From NCBI GenBank assembly GCA_030607655.1, contig JAUWJN010000187.1, positions 1 through 5,639 on the forward strand: a DNA stretch of 5,639 bases, written 5' to 3'. The notes under the pieces are model-generated. The model was not told the origin of the DNA. It saw only the letters and a list, made by a program, of their open reading frames with translations, and searched no databases. This stretch comes from a bacterium. GTDB lineage: Bacteria > Armatimonadota > Zipacnadia > Zipacnadales > Zipacnadaceae. The translations under genes were made by a program, and so were the position numbers. Positions within the stretch are counted from its first letter, which is position 1. Every line of letters begins with the position of its first letter. Of this stretch, positions 1 to 5,639 are shown piece after piece.

Positions 1-305
1 GGGTCACCCAGGCTTCGGTAAAGCAGCCCGCGAACACACTAATGATAGCCGACGCTGCCAAGGACTCACGCCTTGCCGCCTATAATGAGTGCGGCTCTGC
101 TCCTAGCCTATGGGACTACGGGGCCTGCCAGCCCCGGGGCTGGAAGTGCACCGGGGTCTCCTCGGCGCACCACCCTGGCGCCAACGCAGCCTTCTGCGAT
201 GGGCATGCCAAGTGGCTGCCCTTCCCGGAAAACCGTACCAACGTTATCTGGTACCCAACTTCTACAGCGCCCGACGGCGTTGACGGCTGTATCAAGCTAC
301 CGTAA
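1..305 (+). CDS. H-X9-DG (DUF1559-type) pseudopilin-like protein, C-terminal part only
   Basis: The reading frame is open from base 3 to the TAA at 303-305, so about 100 residues of a gene that begins upstream are visible. An in-frame ATG at 42 is internal: the codons before it read naturally into it as PANTLMIADA, a common segment of this family. The diagnostic feature is HHPGANAAFCDGHAKWL, where His, nine residues and Asp-Gly form the H-X9-DG motif of prepilin-type processing-associated proteins. Members normally begin with a type IV pilin-like N-terminal helix that is cleaved and methylated; that end is outside the window. They are thought to be exported and assembled or anchored like type II secretion pseudopilins, but their role is unknown. 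Five cysteines lie in the last 71 residues, which seems high for the family and could allow disulfides outside the cytoplasm. The gene is co-directional with the hydrolases, but the 123-base gap leaves operon membership uncertain. Confidence 0.85.
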   Translation, partial: VTQASVKQPANTLMIADAAKDSRLAAYNECGSAPSLWDYGACQPRGWKCTGVSSAHHPGANAAFCDGHAKWLPFPENRTNVIWYPTSTAPDGVDGCIKLP

Positions 306-418
306 ATGTGGGGGCTGTATGGTGTGGGAGGTAGGAGGCGGGCAGCAAATTCGTCCGGGCCATGCTTGTAGCCAGTTGTGGCATAACAATCGCCATTACA
401 GAATATGAAGAAGCTGGT

Positions 419-424
419 AGGAGG
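419..424 (+). promoter_or_regulatory. Ribosome binding site AGGAGG that decides the GH95-like start
   Basis: AGGAGG is a perfect Shine-Dalgarno core. It lies 4 bases before the ATG at 429 and 7 bases before the ATG at 432. The second spacing is near optimal, so 432 is preferred, with 429 as a close alternative. The earlier in-frame ATG at 405 has no purine-rich element at a suitable distance and would place this ribosome binding site inside the gene. Confidence 0.75.
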
Positions 425-431
425 TAGTATG

Positions 432-2780
432 ATGAGATATTTTGAGATGACAACCCTAGTGGGCATTGCCTTGGTAGGAGCAGTTCTCGTGACGGGGGCA
501 GTATTGCCGGCTAAAGCAGCGCTGGCTCCGGCTCCGCACATGATTGGCTTACCCGCACCTCGGGGGATACACATCAATAATGGGGATATTGGTGTGACCC
601 TGTGGGGGCCGAGTAACCGCCTGACCTTCAGCATCGGCAAAGCTGATGTTTGGGACCGGCGCTATCTGGAGAAAGCGCCGGTGGTCACCTTTGCTGAGCT
701 TAAGGAGATGGCCAAGACGGGCGACTTCCCGCCCCGCTTCTATTATGGAACCTATAGCGCTTATGATTTCCCCTGCCCCAAGCCCGTGGGTCAGCTTATC
801 ATCGGGCTGCCCGGAGCTGAGGCGGAGTGGACTGTGGAAGGGACGTCCCCAAGGATTCCCGGGGTTGTGATGGTGACGGCGATCCGTGGCGACCAGCGCC
901 TGGACCTGCGGGCATACGTGCACGCCGCCCGCAACCTTATTGTTATTGAGGGCGATGCTTCCCGGGATATAAAGGGCCTCTGGTTTCGTCTGTACCGGCA
1001 CCGGGATACAACAGAGTTGGGTACAGTATTCTTTGGCAAGGTATCCAAGCACTTCGAATATGATTATTCGCAGGATGAGGGCAATGGCCCCATGGACCCG
1101 CCTACCTCAGACCATGAGAACGACTTAGGCTGGGTCAGCCAAATCTTCCCCGCCGAGCTGACCTTTCCCGAAGGCTTCCGCTACACCTTTGCCGCGATGA
1201 CGTCAGTGGAGGGGGTACGGCTGGAGAGTGTTGAGGGCAGGCGCGGACTGGGCACACCGGCTTACAGCCCCCGCGAACGAGTAGAGGGAGGCAACATTGC
1301 GATTGAAGGCATCCCGGCCCACTACAGTCCCATCAACAAGGCCAGAGGAGCAGCGGCGACCTTCCACCTTCCCCCGGTAGCAGGACACTTCCAAATCCTG
1401 GCTACCGTAGTCACCTCCACGGATACTCCGGATACACGTGCCCAGCTAGCCCTGGCCCGCTCGCGCCTGCGGGAGGCTTTGCCGGACTCGCCGGCAGAGC
1501 GCTTTGAGGTCCATCGGGCGGCTACCCAAGACCCTTCCTATCCCTATCTTACTCGCAAGCCAGGAGGCTACTACGCTGATATCCCCGGGTGTGGGGCAAT
1601 GGGCAATGCCTCGGAGCGGTGTTGCCAGGATTCCACAGCCTGGCATGGCGACTTTCACTTTGATGAACAACAGTACGTCAGGGGGTATTTCGTCGGCAAC
1701 CGGATAGGACAACTGGAGCCGTACTTTCAACTCGTTGAGAAGCTACTGCCACTGGGGCAGAAAAACGCCCGCGAGGTCTACGATCTTCCCGGATGTATGT
1801 TCACCATCGTTCACTATCCCATCCGCATCGACAGCGTTGTCCACACCACCGTCATCTGGGAGCAGATTATGGAGATTACTGCGCTGACGATCAAGCCCTT
1901 CTGGGAGCACTACCTCTACACCGGCGACGAGGAATTCCTCCGTAATCGCAGCTACCCACTGCTGCGCGAGGGGGCGCGGTTCTACGCCGCATATGTGACG
2001 CTGGAAGAGGATGGCTACTATCACGTATTTCCTACCGTCTCCCCTGAGCACTGGGGACTGACCAAAGACTTCGCCCGCAACAAGGACTCCCAATCAGCTC
2101 TTAGTATGATTAAATATCACCTTCACGCCGCGGCCCAGGCCGCGGAGATACTCGGCGAGAATAAGGAAGAGAGAGAAAACTGGGAGCATATTTCCGCTAA
2201 TATGGCTCCCTATCCGACTTACGATACCCCCGACGGCCCCATATTTGTTGACGTTCTGGGCGCTCCGCCCCGAGAATACAATATCCCGGTACCGCTCACC
2301 GCCATTTGGTGGGGCGATCAGATCACCCTGGAATCGCCGCCCAAAATTATCGCCATCGCCCGCCGCACTATCGAGCAAATTAAGGCCCCCGGCCGCCTGG
2401 GCAATGTGAACCACTCTCGTGCCCTGTTGGGCGGCTCTCCCTATCACCTCCAGTCACGCGGGGGCTGGGATATGGTCAAGAAGCGCGGCGGTTGGATACG
2501 AGTCTTTTCGGGCAGACCCGACAACTACAACGCAAGCTTCCGCAACCAGCTAGCCATCGGCGCGTTTGAGGTCTCCTCAACCTGCAGAAATAGCACGGTG
2601 ACCGAACTGACCATCCGCTCCCGCGTGGGGAATACCTGCCAGCTCGTTAATCCCTGGCCCGGCCAGACGTTGGTGGTCAAAGAAGCCGAGAGTAGCGAGA
2701 CAGCTCGCCTGGTGGGCGAGTATGTTCGCTTCCCGACCCGCGCCGGCCATACATATCTGATTGAGCCGGCTGCCCTATGA
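432..2780 (+). CDS. Secreted GH95-like six-hairpin glycoside hydrolase, divergent active site
   Basis: This is a 782-residue exported protein ending at TGA 2778-2780. A hydrophobic segment at about residues 8-27 followed by AKA-A indicates a signal peptide cleaved near residue 30. The N-terminal beta-sandwich shows the GH95-style opening NGDIG (50-54) and a later DVW (72-74). The (alpha/alpha)6 barrel includes WHGDFH (404-409), YTGDEEFL (ending near 503), SPEH (537-540) and GDQIT (628-632). The C-terminal beta domain starts near W688 (WIRVF) and contains LVNPWP near 740, as in GH95 enzymes. GH95 members remove alpha-L-fucose or alpha-L-galactose by inversion. E539 in SPEH matches the expected general acid. 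The canonical Asn-x-Asn after GDYH is instead D411-E412-Q413, and the His-rich motif before GDQIT reads YNIPVP. The segment between GDQIT and the C-terminal domain is also short. Activity and substrate are therefore uncertain. The fold assignment is fairly sure; another related six-hairpin family is possible. Confidence 0.65.
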   Translation: MRYFEMTTLVGIALVGAVLVTGAVLPAKAALAPAPHMIGLPAPRGIHINNGDIGVTLWGPSNRLTFSIGKADVWDRRYLEKAPVVTFAELKEMAKTGDFPPRFYYGTYSAYDFPCPKPVGQLIIGLPGAEAEWTVEGTSPRIPGVVMVTAIRGDQRLDLRAYVHAARNLIVIEGDASRDIKGLWFRLYRHRDTTELGTVFFGKVSKHFEYDYSQDEGNGPMDPPTSDHENDLGWVSQIFPAELTFPEGFRYTFAAMTSVEGVRLESVEGRRGLGTPAYSPRERVEGGNIAIEGIPAHYSPINKARGAAATFHLPPVAGHFQILATVVTSTDTPDTRAQLALARSRLREALPDSPAERFEVHRAATQDPSYPYLTRKPGGYYADIPGCGAMGNASERCCQDSTAWHGDFHFDEQQYVRGYFVGNRIGQLEPYFQLVEKLLPLGQKNAREVYDLPGCMFTIVHYPIRIDSVVHTTVIWEQIMEITALTIKPFWEHYLYTGDEEFLRNRSYPLLREGARFYAAYVTLEEDGYYHVFPTVSPEHWGLTKDFARNKDSQSALSMIKYHLHAAAQAAEILGENKEERENWEHISANMAPYPTYDTPDGPIFVDVLGAPPREYNIPVPLTAIWWGDQITLESPPKIIAIARRTIEQIKAPGRLGNVNHSRALLGGSPYHLQSRGGWDMVKKRGGWIRVFSGRPDNYNASFRNQLAIGAFEVSSTCRNSTVTELTIRSRVGNTCQLVNPWPGQTLVVKEAESSETARLVGEYVRFPTRAGHTYLIEPAAL

Positions 2781-2821
2781 ATAGACCGGCTTGTAATACG
2801 TCTGAATAGGCAAATGCGTGT

Positions 2822-2847
2822 CCCGCCCAGCGGGTAAACGTTTTTAC
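2822..2847 (+). other. Two abutting small hairpins in the intergenic gap, possible weak terminator or processing site
   Basis: CCCGC at 2822-2826 pairs with GCGGG at 2830-2834 around a CCA loop. Immediately after, GTAAA at 2834-2838 can pair with TTTAC at 2843-2847 around CGTT, sharing one base with the first stem. A run of five T (2841-2845) starts six bases after the GC stem, too far for a textbook intrinsic terminator, and it is partly used by the second stem. A weak terminator, an attenuating element or an RNA stability structure between the two hydrolase genes are all possible. Confidence 0.3.
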
Positions 2848-2856
2848 AACAGTATA

Positions 2857-2862
2857 AAGGAG
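2857..2862 (+). promoter_or_regulatory. Ribosome binding site AAGGAG for the GH141-like gene
   Basis: AAGGAG lies 8 bases before the ATG at 2871, an ideal spacing. It supports that start over the in-frame ATG at 2892, which would cut into the signal peptide. Confidence 0.75.
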
Positions 2863-2870
2863 AGATTACA

Positions 2871-5639
2871 ATGAGTTACGGTAGTAAACTGATGATTAGC
2901 GGTATAGTCGTGATATTAGTGGTTGGGGCCATGATGTGCTCAGCGGCGCAGGGAGCACCGGCGAATTTTTACGTGGCCACCAATGGTAATGATGGCTGGT
3001 CGGGGAGGCTGCCGGCGCCGGATGCGGCGGGCACTGACGGGCCATTTGCTACCCTGACCCGGGCCCGCGACGCCATCCGGCAGCTTAAGGCTAACGGAGG
3101 CTTGCACCAGCCGCTTAAAGTCTTGGTGCGTGGGGGGACGTACTATCTGCCCGAGACGCTGACACTGGGGTCGCAGGATTCCGGCACTGCCAGCTTTCCC
3201 ATCACCTATATGGCTTATGCGGGTGAGAAAGCAACCCTCAGCGGCGGGCGACTTGTCACCGGCTGGAAGCCGTATCAGGGCAAGATCTGGCAGTGTGATT
3301 TGAACGCCCTGGGATTGGGAGAGCTGACTTTCAAGCAGCTCTTCTACAATGGCGAGCGGCAGCCGCTGGCCAGATACCCTAACGTTGATCCCCAGCGGCC
3401 GCGCACGGGGGGATTTCTATATGTGTTCCAGGGAGGCAAGAAGGATAGCAAGACACTGTTGAAGTACGACCCGGCTAAACTGGACCCCAGCAAGTGGGCC
3501 AATCCGACATTGGCTGAGGTCGACGTTTACCCGTACCACAATTGGAATAACAATATCATCGCCATTGCCGAGATTGACCAGGCTAACCACATTATTACGC
3601 TGGCCGCCAACACGTCGTACCAGTTGACTCACGATACCCGCTTCTATGTTCGCAATGTCTTTGAGGAACTGGATGCTCCGGGGGAGTGGTATCTGGACAC
3701 AGAGACAGCGACGCTGTATTTCTGGCCGCCTGATGATAACCTGGCACAGGGGCAAATAGTCGTGCCCGTGCTCGATAGGATCATGCGGATAGACGGAGAT
3801 GGGGATAGTAATCCCGTGCGCTACCTGCGTATCGGCGGCTTTGCCATCCAGGAGTGCCAGGGCGAAGCGCTAAACTTGCAGACCACTGAGCACTGCACCA
3901 TTGCCAAGTGCACCATCACCAATACTGGCCATGACGGCGTGGTTCTGGGCAACTACTGCCGCAACAACCGCGTGGTGGGTAATGATATGGCTTACATCGG
4001 TAGATACGCCGTAACAGTCTACGGACAATACAACCTAATCTCCAACAACCACATTCATGACGTCGGCACGATTATCAATTCCTTCAATAGAGCCATAAAT
4101 ATGTACGGGCGAGGCAATGTAGTCTCGCACAACTACATCCACGACGTACCCGCTTGGGCTATCATTTTCCATGGTTTTGAGAATATTATGGAGTACAACG
4201 ACATCCACCATTTTTCTCTATCGACAAATCTGGCGGGGGCGATCTATGCCTATGCCCTGAAGAACCCGGAGACAGTGGGCAGCAACATCATTCGCTTCAA
4301 CAAAATCACTGACTCAGTTGGCTACGGGATGGTCTCACCGGGCCAGTGGGGAGCGAACGCGGGTAACGGTATTTGGCTGGATGACATGATCAACGATACC
4401 ACTGTCTATGGCAATATCCTCGTCAGAAACAAGCAGTGTGGCGTCAACATACACGGCGGCGAGAGAACCCTCGTGGAGAACAACGTCATGGCTGCCGGGA
4501 TACCCAGCACAGCAAACCACATAAGGCCTGAGGAGGCGGCGTGTAACAACACAATCTTCAGGAACATCGTCTATTATGCCAATGCTGATCCGCGCCTTCA
4601 GCTTCAATACGGATGGACGGTGAAGAACATCACTGAAACCACCGCCAGCTCAGCCGCGGTCCCCGTCTTTCTGTGTGGGTGGAGTTCGGTTAAGGCGGCA
4701 GTGTCCGAGTCCGACTACAACCTGCTGTTTCCCATTAGGGGCAAAAATGTTGACGCGATGTTGTACTTCATTGGCGCCGGCGACGAATTCAGAGGCCCCT
4801 GGGCAGATGCACCTGTGGCAGATCGCTTCGCCTGGTGGCGGTCACTGGGCTATGATGCCCATTCTATCATTGCCGACCCGTTGTTTATGGATGTCGCCAA
4901 CGATGACTTCCGCCTGAAGCCGGAATCGCCCGCCTTCAAGCTGGGCTTTAAGCCTATCCCCCAGGAGCGTATCGGCCTGTACCCCGGCCCCAACCGGGCC
5001 AGTTGGCCGGTGCCTGACCAGCGGGCGGGCTGGCAGGGGGAGGCGATCCTGCGGCCACCGCCCGAACGCAAACCACGCCCCGAGTTCAAGGCTCTCAAGA
5101 ACACTGCGGGAATCATCGTGGACGGCGATGTCGGCGAGTGGCCGTGGAGCGATGCCTCGCGGGTGATGGTCATAGAGCAGCAGCCCAATGGCCAATCGAC
5201 CTGGGCGCCAAAGAGCTATGCGTTGGTAGCTTACGATGATGAGGCGCTGTACATCGCCATCCGCAATCTCGTCCGGGACCCAAAGCTGCTTAAGAGCGAG
5301 GGGGAGTGGGGTGAGAAGGATGCAGTGGAGATTCCCTTCCAAGATGTGTCAGGTGACAAGCCCGGGCCAATATTGAACCTATACGGGTTCCCGAATGGCC
5401 ACTTTGAAAGCGCTGCCGACATGCCTGTACGCCCGGACGCAGCTAAAAAGCTCCAGCAAGATGCGACCTACGCGGCCCAGATCGGCGCCGACTACTGGTC
5501 CTGCGAGTGGCGGATTCCGTGGGCGGCGAGGGGAATTGATCCGCACAAGGCCAAGAATCTGTGGTTCAATATAGGGGTGCGCAAAACCGTCAGCGAGGCG
5601 TGGATTGCGTGGAAGGGAACGGGTGCAGCAAACTACTAC
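2871..5639 (+). CDS. Secreted GH141-like right-handed beta-helix protein with C-terminal CBM9-like domain (3' partial)
   Basis: The frame stays open for 923 codons to the end of the window, so the stop lies beyond it. Residues 8-22 form a hydrophobic signal-peptide core with likely cleavage around residues 25-29. The mature start FYVATNGNDGWSGRL (33-47), GPFATL (57-62), RGGTYYL (87-93) and a following DSG are hallmarks of GH141-type beta-helix proteins. N-x-I/V turns recur at about residues 393, 421, 443, 477, 515, 538 and 565, marking coils of the helix. GIWLDD (500-505) and HGGE (528-531) are candidate active-site elements. After the helix come DYN (615-617), DAHS (662-665), ADP (668-670) and SPA (686-688), then a Pro-rich linker at about 713-743. 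A CBM9-like domain starts at DGDVGEW (751-757) and shows LYIAI, DAVEI (817-821) and WRIPW (880-884). Known GH141 activities include alpha-L-fucosidase and xylanase; the substrate here is not shown. It probably shares a transcript with the GH95-like gene 90 bases upstream. Confidence 0.82.
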   Translation, partial: MSYGSKLMISGIVVILVVGAMMCSAAQGAPANFYVATNGNDGWSGRLPAPDAAGTDGPFATLTRARDAIRQLKANGGLHQPLKVLVRGGTYYLPETLTLGSQDSGTASFPITYMAYAGEKATLSGGRLVTGWKPYQGKIWQCDLNALGLGELTFKQLFYNGERQPLARYPNVDPQRPRTGGFLYVFQGGKKDSKTLLKYDPAKLDPSKWANPTLAEVDVYPYHNWNNNIIAIAEIDQANHIITLAANTSYQLTHDTRFYVRNVFEELDAPGEWYLDTETATLYFWPPDDNLAQGQIVVPVLDRIMRIDGDGDSNPVRYLRIGGFAIQECQGEALNLQTTEHCTIAKCTITNTGHDGVVLGNYCRNNRVVGNDMAYIGRYAVTVYGQYNLISNNHIHDVGTIINSFNRAINMYGRGNVVSHNYIHDVPAWAIIFHGFENIMEYNDIHHFSLSTNLAGAIYAYALKNPETVGSNIIRFNKITDSVGYGMVSPGQWGANAGNGIWLDDMINDTTVYGNILVRNKQCGVNIHGGERTLVENNVMAAGIPSTANHIRPEEAACNNTIFRNIVYYANADPRLQLQYGWTVKNITETTASSAAVPVFLCGWSSVKAAVSESDYNLLFPIRGKNVDAMLYFIGAGDEFRGPWADAPVADRFAWWRSLGYDAHSIIADPLFMDVANDDFRLKPESPAFKLGFKPIPQERIGLYPGPNRASWPVPDQRAGWQGEAILRPPPERKPRPEFKALKNTAGIIVDGDVGEWPWSDASRVMVIEQQPNGQSTWAPKSYALVAYDDEALYIAIRNLVRDPKLLKSEGEWGEKDAVEIPFQDVSGDKPGPILNLYGFPNGHFESAADMPVRPDAAKKLQQDATYAAQIGADYWSCEWRIPWAARGIDPHKAKNLWFNIGVRKTVSEAWIAWKGTGAANYY

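Noticed and set aside
319..408. Small forward open frame of 29 codons whose TGA overlaps the ATG at 405
   Set aside because: There is no convincing ribosome binding site and no hydrophobic or known small-protein character. The ATG at 405 it would couple to is itself not the favoured start.
330..424. GGTAGGAGG occurring twice, at 330-338 and 416-424
   Set aside because: The second copy is the ribosome binding site. The first has no start codon at a usable distance, and a 9-base match in a G-rich region is weak evidence for a real repeat.
361..428. Possible sigma-70 promoter (TTGTGG at 376-381) before the GH95-like gene
   Set aside because: No acceptable -10 box lies 16-18 bases downstream; nearby AT-rich words are at the wrong spacing.
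116..640. Long reverse-strand open frame across the first intergenic gap
   Set aside because: It overlaps two well-supported forward genes, has no recognisable protein motif and is explained by GC-biased codon use of the opposite strand.
2791..2858. Possible promoter with TTGTAA (2791-2796) or TATAAA (2853-2858) before the GH141-like gene
   Set aside because: The two words are not at usable spacing from each other or from matching partners, and TATAAA runs into the ribosome binding site.
4842..5342. Reverse-strand open frame of 166 codons opposite the GH141-like gene
   Set aside because: It lies entirely opposite coding sequence with clear SPA-tail and CBM9-like motifs, and its own translation shows no family features.

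Overview
The window is a moderately GC-rich stretch of bacterial DNA with three genes, all on the + strand, and no RNA genes, mobile elements or CRISPR. From left to right it holds the 3' end of a pseudopilin-like protein of the H-X9-DG (DUF1559) type, a complete secreted six-hairpin glycoside hydrolase most like family GH95, and a secreted right-handed beta-helix protein most like family GH141. The third gene carries a C-terminal CBM9-like domain and runs off the 3' end of the window still open.

H-X9-DG pseudopilins beside secreted glycan-degrading enzymes are typical of Armatimonadota, Planctomycetota, Lentisphaerota and related uncultivated lineages. Strong Shine-Dalgarno sequences precede both hydrolase genes (AGGAGG and AAGGAG), which I read as fitting Armatimonadota or a similar group slightly better than classical planctomycetes. 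No marker gene is present, so the taxonomy is inference.

Layout: bases 1-305 are the pseudopilin C-terminus. Bases 306-428 are a short G-rich intergenic gap ending in a strong ribosome binding site. The GH95-like gene spans 432-2780. Bases 2781-2870 are a 90-base gap holding two abutting small hairpins and a second ribosome binding site. Bases 2871-5639 are the GH141-like/CBM9-like gene, with 923 codons visible.

The two hydrolases look like a co-transcribed pair for exported glycan breakdown. GH95 and GH141 are structurally unrelated, but each contains characterised alpha-L-fucosidases. A fucosylated or otherwise decorated plant or microbial polysaccharide is therefore a reasonable but unproven substrate guess. 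The most notable signal is that the GH95-like protein keeps the fold landmarks and an SPEH acid motif, but lacks the Asn-x-Asn pair and the His-rich motif expected in the canonical active site. It may have altered chemistry, altered specificity or no activity. Nothing here amounts to a clearly new multi-gene system.
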